DNA from: Pseudomonadota bacterium
GTDB lineage: Bacteria; Pseudomonadota; Gammaproteobacteria; Steroidobacterales; Steroidobacteraceae
Assembly (NCBI GenBank): GCA_021792755.1
Contig: JAJYUA010000011.1
Coordinates: forward strand, 1 to 64,000
Direction: 5' to 3'
Length of the DNA: 64,000 nt
Shown: positions 18,852 to 28,435 of the stretch, one piece after another
Layout of the letters: each line of letters starts with the position of its first letter
Numbering within the stretch: the first letter of the stretch is position 1
The notes under the pieces: model-generated
Database searches by the model: none
What the model was told of the DNA's origin: nothing
What the model saw: only the letters and a program-made list of their open reading frames with translations
Program-made: the position numbers and the translations under genes

Positions 18852-21353
18852 ATGCATCGCCTTCGGCCGGCGCTGCCGGTGGTATCAGCCTGCCTGGGCA
18901 CTTTCGGCTTCATTGGCAGCGCAAGAGCGCAGTCGGTTTCGACCACTCCATCGACGGGCCTACAGCAGATCGTCATCACCGCGACCAAGCGCAGGACCAC
19001 CGTGCAGACGACTGCCATCAGCATCACGGCCCTCACCGGCGCCGAGATGGCGAGCAGGGGACTGACGACACTCGATTCCATCGTCGCGACCGTGCCCGGC
19101 CTCGCCGTGCGCGACTCCGGCAGTCCGGGGACGGACGAATTTGAGATCCGGGGCCTGAATTCCCAGGGCGGCAATACCTCCATGGTGGGCCTCTACCTGG
19201 GGCCGATACCCCTTGCGGCGCCCGCCACATCGGAATTCGGCAAGGTCGCCATCGATCTGAACACCTATGACCTGAACCGGGTCGAAGTGCTGCGCGGCCC
19301 GCAGGGTACGCTGTACGGGTCGAGCTCCATGGGAGGGACCATCCGGCTGATTCCGAACCGGCCTAAGCTGAAGACTTTCGAGGCGAGCGGCGAGGAAGTG
19401 CTTTCCCATACCAGCGATGGCGGCGGCCTCAATCACCGGGAAAATGGGATGGTCAACATTCCATTGGGCAAGACCGCCGCCGTGCGCATCGTCGGCTCGT
19501 TCACGCGCGACAGCGGCTGGATCAAGCGTCTCGTGATACAGGACGGCGCAGTCGCCGTCGATTCGGGCGTCTATCCTAACGTATCGCGCCCGGCCAATTT
19601 CTATACCGCGCCGCTGCAGCAGAGCGTCCCCGGAGTCAATACGACCAACGTCGATCAGATCCGCGCGGAGCTTCTGTGGAAGCCGACAAAGAACCTCACG
19701 ATCTATCCGATGTTGATGTACGAGGGAACGCGCGCCGGCGGTCCTAACGAGGTCGATGTCAATGGGGAGCCCGTCCATCCCCGGTTGCCTTCCGTCCTCG
19801 CGCATTATGAAATCTATGACACTCCGGAGCCGCAGACGGACAGCTTCGGCTTTGGCAGCCTGCACGTCGTATACGACCTGCCGTCAATCTCCTTGACGTC
19901 GGCCACCGGATTCTGGCACCAGAACTCCATACACCAGGAGGACAGCACCGAGGAGATCGCCTCCGCGATCGGTATCCCGGCGTATGACGTCGCCGCAGGC
20001 GGCATAGGTCCGAACGCATCCCCCTACGGCCAGGGCATCGCCAACCAGGACTATACCCGCCAGATCAGCGAGGAATTCCGTCTGGCCTCCATCAAGGCGA
20101 TCCGCCTGCCGAAGGGGCGGCTGCAGTGGCTGCTCGGCTACTTCTACCAAAATCTGTACTCCGAGACGGATCAGGTGGTATCCGCCCCGCAGGCGACTCC
20201 GGTCATCGGCGGCACGGCGCTGTTCGCCAACCTGCAGCCTCAAGACATCGTGCAGAACGCGGTTTACGGCGATGTATCCTGGGAGATCACACGGCACTGG
20301 AAAGTCGCCGCCGGATTGCGGCATTACCGGTACAGCCTGAGCCAGACAAACAGCCAGTGGGGTTTGTTCAGCGTATATCCAACGCCTCCGTATACCCGGA
20401 AATTCAATACCGCGGCCTCGGTTGCGGCGAGCGGCACGATCCCGAGCTTTACCCTGACGTATACGATCAACGACAACGACATGGTTTATGCCAACGTCGC
20501 CGAAGGGTTTCGCCTGGGCGGGGCAAGCCAGCCCGTGCCGGTGCTCGCGGCGACCGCAGCCAACCAGGCCCTGAACGCGGTGGAGGTAAGCAACGAGTGC
20601 GCGATTCAGGCCAAGGTGCTTCTGACGACAACCTGCGATCCGAATATCCTGCTGCAGGCCCCCGCGACCTTCAAATCGGATACCGTGTGGAGCTACGAGC
20701 TCGGCGAGAAGTCGGCATTCTTCCACCGGCGAATGACGGTGGACCTCAGCGCCTATTACGAGCACTGGCTGCACCCGCAGATCGAGACCGCCATGTCGGG
20801 GTTCAATATCACGGTCACGGGCTCCGACGCCGCCATCGCCGGCCTCGACCTGCAGGTGAATGCGCTCCTGCCATGGGGCTTTCGCTTCCTGTTGAGCGGC
20901 GGCTACACGCATGCGCAGTTCCTGTCCGACAGTGCGCTCACCGGCTACCCTGCCGGATACTCGATTCCCGATACCCCGAAGATGACCGCCTCCGGCGTGC
21001 TCAGCTGGCAGCACGAGCTGTCCGACAGCCTGGCGATGTTCGGCTCGATCGAGGCGGATTATGTCGGCGACAGAAGCGAAGTGCCGCTCGTGGTCACCGC
21101 GACGCTGCAGAACATCAATCAGGTATTGATGACGCTGCCGGCGTACACCCTGGCGAGCCTGCGGTTCGGACTGAATGGTGTCACGGACAGGGGAGACTTC
21201 TGGACGGCGACCTTGTTCGTGAACAACGTCACGAGCGACCTGGCTCTGCTCGATCCGCAGCCGCAGATGGCGCTGCAGACTGAAGCGTACACCCGCTTCA
21301 CGATGACTCAACCTCTCACCGCCGGTGTCGATGTGTCCTATGACTTCAACTGA
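18852..21353 (+). CDS. TonB-dependent outer-membrane receptor
   Basis: An 833-aa receptor. A signal peptide (cleavage after SARA, about residue 26) is followed by the plug domain: IVITATKRRTTVQTTAISIT, the EIRGLNSQGG segment and VEVLRGPQGTLYGSSSMGG, all standard for this family. The barrel runs to the C-terminal aromatic end VDVSYDFN. The substrate cannot be read from sequence. The neighbours are a divergent AraC regulator and a PQQ-type dehydrogenase on the same strand, so uptake of the dehydrogenase substrate, its metal or its cofactor is plausible. Confidence 0.95.
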   Translation: MHRLRPALPVVSACLGTFGFIGSARAQSVSTTPSTGLQQIVITATKRRTTVQTTAISITALTGAEMASRGLTTLDSIVATVPGLAVRDSGSPGTDEFEIRGLNSQGGNTSMVGLYLGPIPLAAPATSEFGKVAIDLNTYDLNRVEVLRGPQGTLYGSSSMGGTIRLIPNRPKLKTFEASGEEVLSHTSDGGGLNHRENGMVNIPLGKTAAVRIVGSFTRDSGWIKRLVIQDGAVAVDSGVYPNVSRPANFYTAPLQQSVPGVNTTNVDQIRAELLWKPTKNLTIYPMLMYEGTRAGGPNEVDVNGEPVHPRLPSVLAHYEIYDTPEPQTDSFGFGSLHVVYDLPSISLTSATGFWHQNSIHQEDSTEEIASAIGIPAYDVAAGGIGPNASPYGQGIANQDYTRQISEEFRLASIKAIRLPKGRLQWLLGYFYQNLYSETDQVVSAPQATPVIGGTALFANLQPQDIVQNAVYGDVSWEITRHWKVAAGLRHYRYSLSQTNSQWGLFSVYPTPPYTRKFNTAASVAASGTIPSFTLTYTINDNDMVYANVAEGFRLGGASQPVPVLAATAANQALNAVEVSNECAIQAKVLLTTTCDPNILLQAPATFKSDTVWSYELGEKSAFFHRRMTVDLSAYYEHWLHPQIETAMSGFNITVTGSDAAIAGLDLQVNALLPWGFRFLLSGGYTHAQFLSDSALTGYPAGYSIPDTPKMTASGVLSWQHELSDSLAMFGSIEADYVGDRSEVPLVVTATLQNINQVLMTLPAYTLASLRFGLNGVTDRGDFWTATLFVNNVTSDLALLDPQPQMALQTEAYTRFTMTQPLTAGVDVSYDFN

Positions 21354-21455
21354 TGCGCCGGGCGGGCAGGAGCGACCCGCGAGCAAGACGAGCGTGCGTG
21401 GCTCACGATCCGCGCCCCTTGAATTCGACGCGCTCGAGGCGCGTCCGAGCCGAAC

Positions 21456-23732
21456 ATGAGCGGCATATCCGTGGCCGGCGCCGAAACTCGGAAGTGGCTC
21501 GGCCGGCATGGATGGCCTGCGCGCTCATCGCACAAGCGGCGGCCGATGGGCATCGGGGTGTGCGCTGCGCTTGCGCTGGTGTCGGCCGGCGCCGTGGCGG
21601 CACGGCTGTCGTACGCGAGGGACGCGCTGCCGCCCGGCTGGGTCGACACCGGCCGGCTCGAGAATGCCGCGCTTGAGCCGGGCCAATGGCTCACGGCCGG
21701 CCGGGATGCCGGTCAGACGTATTACTCGCCGCTGCATGCGCTCAACGCGAGGAATGTCGCACGGCTTGGCTTCGCCTGGCAGCACCGGCTAGGCATGCGC
21801 CGGGGGCTCGAGGCGACGTCGATCGTCGTCGATGGCGTCATGTATAGCTCGGGGCCCTGGGGGTATGTCTACGCACTCGATGCCACAAGTGGTAAGCCGT
21901 TGTGGACATTCAACCCGCACGTGCCGGGCGGGTACGCCAAATATGCGTGCTGCGATGTAGTGAATCGGGGCGTCGCGGTCTGGAAGGGCCGCGTCTATGT
22001 CGCCGGCTTGAATGGCTATCTGTTCGCCCTCGATGCACGTACGGGCCGCGTCATCTGGCGGGTGAATACCCTGCCGCCCCACGGGCCTGGGATGCACTAC
22101 TACGTGACCGGAGCGCCGATTGTTGCAGGCGACGTCGTCGTCATCGGCTACGGAGGGGCGGACTTCAAGGGAACCCGCGGGTCCGTTTCGGCCTACTCGA
22201 CCGCCACGGGGAAGTTTCGCTGGCGCTTTTACACGGTGCCGCGCAATCCGAAGCTGGGCCCCCAGGACCGACCGCACCTGCAGGCGGCCGTGAAAACCTG
22301 GCCGTCCGACTACGATTGGGCCATGGGCGGGGGCGCCACGGTCTGGGACGGCCTGGCCTATGATCCGAGACTCCATCTGCTCTATTTCGGCACGGCGAAC
22401 GCATCGCCCTATCACGGCGGGATGAATCCGGCGAAACATGGCGACGATCTCTACGCCGCGTCGATCATCGCGGTGCATGCCGACACCGGCAAGATGGCCT
22501 GGTATTACCAGGAGGTGCCGGCCGAGGGCTGGGATTATGACTGCACGAGCCCGCTGGTGCTGACGCGGTTGATGGTTGGCGGCCGCCCTCGGCGGGTCAT
22601 CATGCAGGCGAGCAAGGATGGCTTTCTGTATGTGCTCGATCGCGCCACGGGCAAGGTGCTCTCCGCCAAGACGTTCACCTACATCAACTGGACCAAGGGT
22701 CTGGACCCAAAGACCCATGAGCCGATTCCGCCCTCAATCGACTGGACCCATTCCCCGGCGCTCATCTGGCCGAGCCCTCTCGGCGGGCACAATTGGCAAC
22801 CGATGTCGTTCGATCGGAAGACGGGTCTCGTCTACATCCCTGTGATCGACACGCCGATGGTGTACGTCAATACGGCCCACCGCCGGGCAGGGCTCATCAA
22901 GGGTAACTTCCACCTGGCGTTCTTCCTCCCCGACCAGTACTCGCCGAAGGCTCTGAAGAGCCTCTTCGGCTCCTTGCCGTCGCTTCGCGATCTCGCGCGG
23001 GGCGGACCGCGCCCCGTCAGTCGCGGCTTCATCAAGGCGATCGAGCCGATGACCGGCAAAGTGGTCTGGAAGCGGCAGACCGCGAGCGACTGGGACGGAG
23101 GGATTCTCTCTACAGGCGGCGGTCTGGTATTCCAAGGCGACGCCGACGGTTACCTCAACGTCTACGCCGCGAATTCGGGCAAACTCCTGAAGCGGATCGA
23201 CGTTGGCACATCAATCATGGCGGCACCCATGACTTACCGCGTGGCAGGGGTGCAATACGTCTCGGTGATGGCGGGCTACGGCGGCGGGATGCTCTATGCG
23301 CCGTTTCCGAAGGCGAGTGCCGCCTATCGGTTCGGTAACGAGGACCGCATCGTCACGTTCCGTCTCGGAGGCGGGTTCACTCCGATCCCGCCGCCCTTCC
23401 GTCCGGCGCCGCTTCCGAAGCTGCCGCCGCGGACGGGGACGCCGAAGCAGATCGCCCGCGGTGGCGTGCTCTACAATCGATTTTGCTCGCGGTGCCACGT
23501 GTTTGGCCGGGGACTCCTGCCGGACCTGCGCCGCTCGCCACCGGCGTTGAGCCCGGCCATCTATGCCATCGTGTTGCACGGCGCCCTTGAGCCGAAGGGC
23601 ATGGGTCGCTTCAACAACGAATTGACGCGCGCTGATGTCGCAGCCATTCAAGCCTATCTGATCGATCAGGCCTGGAAAATGCAATCGGCGCGCCGGTCAC
23701 GCGCCGCCGACGCGCATGCGGGCGCCCGATGA
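21456..23732 (+). CDS. PQQ-dependent quinohaemoprotein alcohol dehydrogenase
   Basis: A 758-aa periplasmic enzyme with an eight-bladed PQQ propeller (about residues 60-640) and a C-terminal cytochrome c domain with CSRCH at 677-681. The vicinal disulfide Cys165-Cys166 over PQQ is present. Catalytic Asp360 lies in GWDYDCTSP. Metal-site residues read Asp236 (GGADF, where the family normally has Glu), Asn315 (GTANAS), Asp360 and Asp362. Asp two residues after the catalytic Asp is the signature linked to lanthanide use in XoxF and ExaF/PedH enzymes; calcium enzymes have Ala, Ser or Thr. The N-terminal signal may start at Met31. Confidence 0.93.
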   Translation: MSGISVAGAETRKWLGRHGWPARSSHKRRPMGIGVCAALALVSAGAVAARLSYARDALPPGWVDTGRLENAALEPGQWLTAGRDAGQTYYSPLHALNARNVARLGFAWQHRLGMRRGLEATSIVVDGVMYSSGPWGYVYALDATSGKPLWTFNPHVPGGYAKYACCDVVNRGVAVWKGRVYVAGLNGYLFALDARTGRVIWRVNTLPPHGPGMHYYVTGAPIVAGDVVVIGYGGADFKGTRGSVSAYSTATGKFRWRFYTVPRNPKLGPQDRPHLQAAVKTWPSDYDWAMGGGATVWDGLAYDPRLHLLYFGTANASPYHGGMNPAKHGDDLYAASIIAVHADTGKMAWYYQEVPAEGWDYDCTSPLVLTRLMVGGRPRRVIMQASKDGFLYVLDRATGKVLSAKTFTYINWTKGLDPKTHEPIPPSIDWTHSPALIWPSPLGGHNWQPMSFDRKTGLVYIPVIDTPMVYVNTAHRRAGLIKGNFHLAFFLPDQYSPKALKSLFGSLPSLRDLARGGPRPVSRGFIKAIEPMTGKVVWKRQTASDWDGGILSTGGGLVFQGDADGYLNVYAANSGKLLKRIDVGTSIMAAPMTYRVAGVQYVSVMAGYGGGMLYAPFPKASAAYRFGNEDRIVTFRLGGGFTPIPPPFRPAPLPKLPPRTGTPKQIARGGVLYNRFCSRCHVFGRGLLPDLRRSPPALSPAIYAIVLHGALEPKGMGRFNNELTRADVAAIQAYLIDQAWKMQSARRSRAADAHAGAR

Positions 23733-24238
23733 GTCTGCGCAGGCCGTTGGAACGGCATGGGCTGGCTCGCCTCGCGCCGCTTCTTGCGCTGTTTGTGCTG
23801 GTCGGCGGCTGCGGGGCGCGGGCCGGCACCGCGGTCCCGATGGCGCGCAAGCGCTTGTGGGAGGCATTCTTCAATCGCGGTGACGCGGTCGCGGGGCTCT
23901 ATGCGAGGAATGCCGAGCTCGTCCTGTCCGGGGCGGCGCCGATCCGCGGCCGTAGCACCATCCGCGCAGCCGTCGCCAAGATGGTGCGATCCGGCGTCAA
24001 AGTGCGCATCGACACGGACCGGAGTGCGGCGGTCGGCGATCTGGCGTACTTCTTCGGCCCCTACAGGGTGTTGCTCAAGCGGCGGGTCGTCGAGCACGGC
24101 ACGTATCTGGAGGTCTGGCGTCGGCACGGCGGGCGCTGGCTCATCGAGCTCGACGTCAATGCAACCGGTACGCCGATTCTGCGAAGGCCGAGGCATTGGT
24201 CGTATTCCGGGCCTCCCCGTCGCCAGGCGCCTAGGTGA
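23729..24238 (+). CDS. SnoaL/DUF4440-like lipoprotein
   Basis: A 169-aa protein whose ATG overlaps the dehydrogenase stop (ATGA), so it is cotranslated with it. The signal ends in lipobox LVGGC at about residue 28. The mature part matches the NTF2-like fold of DUF4440 proteins: an RLWEAFFNRGDAVAGLYARNAELVLSG opening, GRSTIRAA, and a final strand GRWLIELDVNAT. A catalytic role is not evident. It may be a periplasmic accessory of the dehydrogenase. Confidence 0.75.
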   Translation: MSLRRPLERHGLARLAPLLALFVLVGGCGARAGTAVPMARKRLWEAFFNRGDAVAGLYARNAELVLSGAAPIRGRSTIRAAVAKMVRSGVKVRIDTDRSAAVGDLAYFFGPYRVLLKRRVVEHGTYLEVWRRHGGRWLIELDVNATGTPILRRPRHWSYSGPPRRQAPR

Positions 24239-24261
24239 ATGGACGGGCAGCGACGATCTGC

Positions 24262-24286
24262 CAGGCCCGGCGGGACCTGTCCCGGC
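24262..24286. terminator. Hairpin between convergent genes
   Basis: CGGGA-CCTG-TCCCG at 24271-24284, with flanking GCC/GGC bases that may extend the stem. It lies between the lipoprotein stop at 24238 and the amtB stop at 24286. No T-run is seen. Confidence 0.35.
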
Positions 24287-25611
24287 TAATCGTTGTAAGC
24301 GCGCTCGCCGTGCTGGGACAGATCGAGGCCCTCGCGCTCCTGCTCTTCGCTGACCCGTAATCCAACGGTCACCTGCAGCAGCTTCAGGATCAAGTACGTT
24401 CCCACGGCGCACCAGAGGCCGGCTGCCACCACTCCCAGCGCCTGCGCGCCCACCTGCCGGATCATGTCCATGCCGGGAGCGTAGCCCACCCCGCCGAAGC
24501 GCGACGCCACGAACACTCCCGTGAGTACGGTGCCGATCACGCCGCCGACGCCGTGCACCGGCGAGACATCGAGCGAATCGTCGATGTGGAGGCTGCGCTT
24601 GAGGAATTGGGTCGCGAAAAAGCACACCAGGCCGGCGGTGGCGCCGATCACCACCCCGCCGAGGGGCCCGACGAACCCCGACGCCGGCGTTATGGTGCCC
24701 AGACCGGCGACCATGCCCGTGACGATGCCGAGGACGCTCGGCTTGCCGAATTTGAGCCACTCCAACGCCATCCAGGTGAGCGCGCCGGTCGCCGCCCCGA
24801 GCTGGGTCACCAGAATGGCCATGGCCGCGGAGCCGTTGGCCGCCAGCGCGCTGCCGCCGTTGAAGCCGAACCAACCGACCCAGAGCATGCCCGCGCCGAG
24901 AACGGTCAACGACATGTTGTGCGGTGGCATGGCCGTGTGGGGGAAACCCTTGCGCTCCTTGAGCACCAGTGCGCTCACCAGTGCGCCGACACCTGCGGTG
25001 ACATGCACCACGATGCCGCCCGCGAAATCGAGCACGCCGCGCCTGGCGAGCCAGCCGCCGCCCCACACCCAGTGCGCCACCGGCAGATACACCACGATGA
25101 GCCAGAGAGCGGAAAACCACAGCATGGCGCTGAACTTCATGCGCTCTGCGAAGCCTCCGACCACCAACGCCGGAGTGATGATCGCGAAGGTGAGCTGGAA
25201 CATCATGAAGGCCGATTCGGGCGTGTCACCCCGCAATGCGTTGCGGCCGATGTCGCCGAGCCAGCCGCCGTGCAGCGAGCCGATGAGCGCCTGCGCCGCG
25301 CCGCCGTCGCCGAACACGAGACCGTATCCGCCGGCGAGCCACAACACACTGACCAGGCACGTGATCGCGAAGCACTGCATGGCGACCGACAGCACGTTTT
25401 TGTTGCGCACGAGTCCGGAGTAGAAGGCGACCAGTCCGGGCAGGGTCATCGACAGCACGAGCGCCGTCGCGGTGAGCAGCCAGGCGGTGTCGCCCGAATT
25501 CACGGAAACGGCGGCGGGCGCGGACCGATCCACGGCGCGCGCCAGTGGGGAAGCGAGCATGAGCGCAGAAGCGGACACCGCCGCTCGCGCGGCGGAAGCA
25601 AATCGTCGCAT
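24286..25611 (-). CDS. amtB: Ammonium transporter
   Basis: A 441-aa Amt protein that conducts ammonium across the inner membrane. Start set at 25611 (GGGGGG site, then MRRFASAARAAVSASALMLA, a signal peptide as in other proteobacterial Amt proteins) rather than 25692. Eleven membrane segments follow. The twin pore histidines appear in VVHVTAGVGALVSAL and SPVHGVGGVIGTVLTGVF. The usual partner gene glnK is not next to it, which is unusual. Confidence 0.95.
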   Translation of the reverse strand: MRRFASAARAAVSASALMLASPLARAVDRSAPAAVSVNSGDTAWLLTATALVLSMTLPGLVAFYSGLVRNKNVLSVAMQCFAITCLVSVLWLAGGYGLVFGDGGAAQALIGSLHGGWLGDIGRNALRGDTPESAFMMFQLTFAIITPALVVGGFAERMKFSAMLWFSALWLIVVYLPVAHWVWGGGWLARRGVLDFAGGIVVHVTAGVGALVSALVLKERKGFPHTAMPPHNMSLTVLGAGMLWVGWFGFNGGSALAANGSAAMAILVTQLGAATGALTWMALEWLKFGKPSVLGIVTGMVAGLGTITPASGFVGPLGGVVIGATAGLVCFFATQFLKRSLHIDDSLDVSPVHGVGGVIGTVLTGVFVASRFGGVGYAPGMDMIRQVGAQALGVVAAGLWCAVGTYLILKLLQVTVGLRVSEEQEREGLDLSQHGERAYND

Positions 25612-25744
25612 GACCCCCCCCGAGCCGGCATGGCCGGAACGTTCCCGCCCGGTGTTGGACGGGCGCCGCATTGTCGGTGCGGCGGCGCCCAAAAATCAAG
25701 GTGGCGACGGACTGTAGAGAGGCCGGTGCGGACCTCAAACGTCG

Positions 25745-26049
25745 AATGGACAGAGTCCTGCCGCCGCAAGCGCAGCGCGCCCGGGAAGGAGCTGAGGTTG
25801 TCGCCGCTGCCGGCGCCCGCCGGCGGCGTCTTCAGCCGCCTCGCATTGCCGCGCCGCCGAGCAGCGCGTAGACGGCCTCGAACACCGTCTGGAGCCGCTC
25901 GATGACCTCGGCGACGGCCTTACACCATGGCTTGGTGCCCGAGCGCTTGCGGCCGTGCCCATCTGCGGACCTGATCCGAAGCGGCGGACTTCCCCCTCGG
26001 AGCCTATCCGGAACTTCACGCCGGTCCCGCCCCCCTCGATGACCAGCAT
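25745..26049 (-). pseudogene. Decayed polyphosphate-glucokinase/ROK-like gene
   Basis: Remnants in three frames, in order, on the minus strand. The start at 26049 reads MLVIEGGGTGVKFRIGSEGE then FGSGPQMGT, like the phosphate-binding start of Ppgk-like ROK kinases. A second frame reads KPWCKAVAEVIERLQTVF and YALLGG. A third reads NARRLKTPPAGAGSGDNLSS, like the family C-terminus (GGGNA...LPPG...GDNANAF). Roughly 100 residues remain of an expected ~240, so there is an internal deletion plus frameshifts. Identification is by eye only. Confidence 0.55.
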
Positions 26050-26131
26050 GCGGTCGGCGGAGGGCCGGCTCGGGGTGCGGTGGCCGCAAGAGGCGCGAGC
26101 AGTCACCATTGCATTGCGGCTCGAAATTGCC

Positions 26132-26809
26132 TCAGGGCCCATGGGGATGCCGATTGACCTTGTACCGCCGCACCAGCTCCCGACGATAGCGTCCGTACGC
26201 GCGCAGGCGCTCGACGAACCGCTCGCTCGCCGCAGATCCGCCGGAGGCCCTGCACCCGACACTCGACATCTGCGCCTGCCTTTGGATCTGAGACTCGCCG
26301 AGCAGGGGAGGATTCGAGACGACGTAGCAGTGTCTGCCTACCCATGCAACCCGCTGGCCGGTGTGCGTTCGATACGATTCTCCGGCGCGGGGCCCGGAGT
26401 CAGCCGATGAGCCTTTCAAGGCTTGATAGGGGCTCGCGCCCTTCGGAAAGCCCAAGGCCCTCTTTGTCTTGCGGGCGAGGATCGTGGCGACCGCCCGCTT
26501 CGCCGCGGCGATCCAATCGATCGGGCGGGGGACCTCGATGGAAAAGGCGTTTCGCCCAGGTGAGATCATCAGAGGGGTGATGGGTGCGGTGATCGGAGCG
26601 ATGAGCGGGGCTTGCTCAAGTGGCGCAGCCGCGGGGAACGCACGGGGCCGGCGTCGCATCGTGAGGAAGACCATCATCGCCGCCGCGGGCTCGGCGTACG
26701 GATGATCGGCCAACGACTGGGTCTCGATGAAGACGATGACCAGGACGATGTGCAGACCCGCCACCGCCGCCGCGAGGAGATAGCGATTCTTGTTCTCCGC
26801 CCGCGGCAT
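26132..26809 (-). CDS. Hypothetical single-pass membrane protein
   Basis: A 225-aa frame with start at 26809 (MPRAENKNRYLLAAAVAGLH), preceded by a G-rich site; the frame stays open to 27007. One membrane helix spans about residues 9-28, after which come a Pro-rich segment and a C-terminal half with HCYVVSN and a basic end. The layout (short cytoplasmic start, one helix, proline-rich periplasmic part) resembles uncharacterised proteins common in Xanthomonas relatives. It is divergent from miaB. Function unknown. Confidence 0.5.
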   Translation of the reverse strand: MPRAENKNRYLLAAAVAGLHIVLVIVFIETQSLADHPYAEPAAAMMVFLTMRRRPRAFPAAAPLEQAPLIAPITAPITPLMISPGRNAFSIEVPRPIDWIAAAKRAVATILARKTKRALGFPKGASPYQALKGSSADSGPRAGESYRTHTGQRVAWVGRHCYVVSNPPLLGESQIQRQAQMSSVGCRASGGSAASERFVERLRAYGRYRRELVRRYKVNRHPHGP

Positions 26810-27109
26810 CCACCCCCCGCATACCAGTCCTACGCACCCGGTATGGACATTGGGTCGCGGAGCCGGTTCCCCTGCGGTGCGGCGCATCGGCGCACCCTGC
26901 CTGGCGCAAGTGCGAAGTGCCCTGGATAGGCGTCCGGCGCCGCGAAGCCATGCTTCGTCGAAAGACACCGGATCGCCTCGTGCCGGTGCTGTGTTCTGCC
27001 AAGTCATTGATTATATTGGAGCTTAACCGTGGCGCCGGTCCGGCTGCGTTACTTCCCGTGCGGCCGTCCCTTTCAGGCCTTAAAATCCCCCATCCCTCAA
27101 TCGAGCGCC

Positions 27110-28435
27110 ATGCCCCGCCACTACTACATCAAGACCTTCGGCTGCCAGATGAATGAGTACGACTCCGCCCGCATGGCGGACGTACTGCGCGAGGGCGTTG
27201 GACTCACCCCCACCGACGATCCGGCTCAGGCGGACGTGCTGCTCATGAACACCTGCTCCGTGCGCGAGAAAGCGCAGGAGAAGGTGTTCTCGCTGCTGGG
27301 GGAGTGGCGCCGGTTCAAGACTCAGCGTCCTCGCGTGCTCATCGGTGTCGGCGGCTGTGTGGCCAGTCAAGAGGGCGAGGCCATCGCCGAGCGCGCGCCG
27401 TTCGTGGATCTGGTCTTCGGCCCTCAGACCCTGCACCGCCTGCCCGAGATGATCGATGAGCTGCGCCGCAGCGGCCGGCCCCAGGTGGACGTGAGCTTCC
27501 CCGAGATCGAGAAGTTCGACCGGCTGCCCGCCCCGCGCGTCGAGGGAGCCAATGCCTTCGTGTCCGTGATGGAGGGCTGCAGCAAGTATTGCAGCTTCTG
27601 CATCGTCCCCTACACTCGCGGCGAGGAGGTCAGCCGTCCGTTCGAATCCGTCCTCGAGGAAGTCCGCCAGCTGGCCGCCCAGGGCGTTCGGGAGATCACT
27701 CTTCTCGGTCAGAATGTCAATGCCTACGCGGGCGTCATGGCGGACGGGGCCGTGGTCGATCTCGCCACCCTCATCCACCACGTCGCCGCCCTGCCCGAGA
27801 TCGAGCGCATCCGCTTCACCACTTCGCACCCCGTGGACTTCAACGACAGCCTGATCGAGGCATTCGCCCACGTCGAGAAGCTTGCCAATCATCTGCACCT
27901 GGCCGTGCAGAGCGGCTCGGACCGGGTGCTCGCGCTCATGAAGCGCGGCTACACCTCGCTCGAATTCAAGGACAAGATCCGCAGGCTTCGCGCGGTGCGC
28001 CCCGACATCAGCATCTCGTCCGACATCATCGTCGGCTTCCCCGGCGAAACCGAGCGCGACTTCGAGGCGACCCTCGCTCTGGTGCGCGAGGCCGGCTTCG
28101 ATCAGTCCTTCAGCTTTCTCTACAGCCGCCGGCCCGGCACCCCCGCGGCTTCATTCCCCGACGACACGGCTCACGAGGTGAAGCAGGCGCGCCTCGCGCG
28201 GCTGCAGGCGCAGCTGGACGCGCAGGCCCGCGCCATCAGCGAGCGAATGGTCGGCACCGTGCAGCGCGTGCTGGTCGAGCGGCCATCGGTCAAGAACGGC
28301 CGCGAGCTCGCCGGCCGCACCGAGAACAACCGCTGGATCAATTTCGCGGGTCCCGTGGAGCTGATCGGACGCTTTGCACAAGTGGCCGTCACCGCCGCTC
28401 TGGCGCACAGCCTGCGCGGACGCCTGTGCCAGTGA
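27110..28435 (+). CDS. miaB: tRNA-2-methylthio-N6-dimethylallyladenosine synthase
   Basis: A 441-aa methylthiotransferase that adds the 2-methylthio group to i6A37 of tRNA. Start set at [20 protein letters not shown]; the frame is open 27 codons further upstream. UPF0004 domain cysteines: FGCQMN, MNTCSV, VGGCVA. Radical SAM motif CxxxCxx[18 protein letters not shown]-terminal TRAM domain carries the final ~65 residues. It is first in a tightly overlapping operon with phoH-like ybeZ, ybeY, corC and lnt. Confidence 0.97.
   Translation: MPRHYYIKTFGCQMNEYDSARMADVLREGVGLTPTDDPAQADVLLMNTCSVREKAQEKVFSLLGEWRRFKTQRPRVLIGVGGCVASQEGEAIAERAPFVDLVFGPQTLHRLPEMIDELRRSGRPQVDVSFPEIEKFDRLPAPRVEGANAFVSVMEGCSKYCSFCIVPYTRGEEVSRPFESVLEEVRQLAAQGVREITLLGQNVNAYAGVMADGAVVDLATLIHHVAALPEIERIRFTTSHPVDFNDSLIEAFAHVEKLANHLHLAVQSGSDRVLALMKRGYTSLEFKDKIRRLRAVRPDISISSDIIVGFPGETERDFEATLALVREAGFDQSFSFLYSRRPGTPAASFPDDTAHEVKQARLARLQAQLDAQARAISERMVGTVQRVLVERPSVKNGRELAGRTENNRWINFAGPVELIGRFAQVAVTAALAHSLRGRLCQ

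Noticed and set aside
27589-28431. Upstream extension of the PhoH-like frame inside miaB
   Set aside because: It is out of frame with the conserved MiaB protein and shows no PhoH features. The GTG overlapping the miaB stop is the sensible start.
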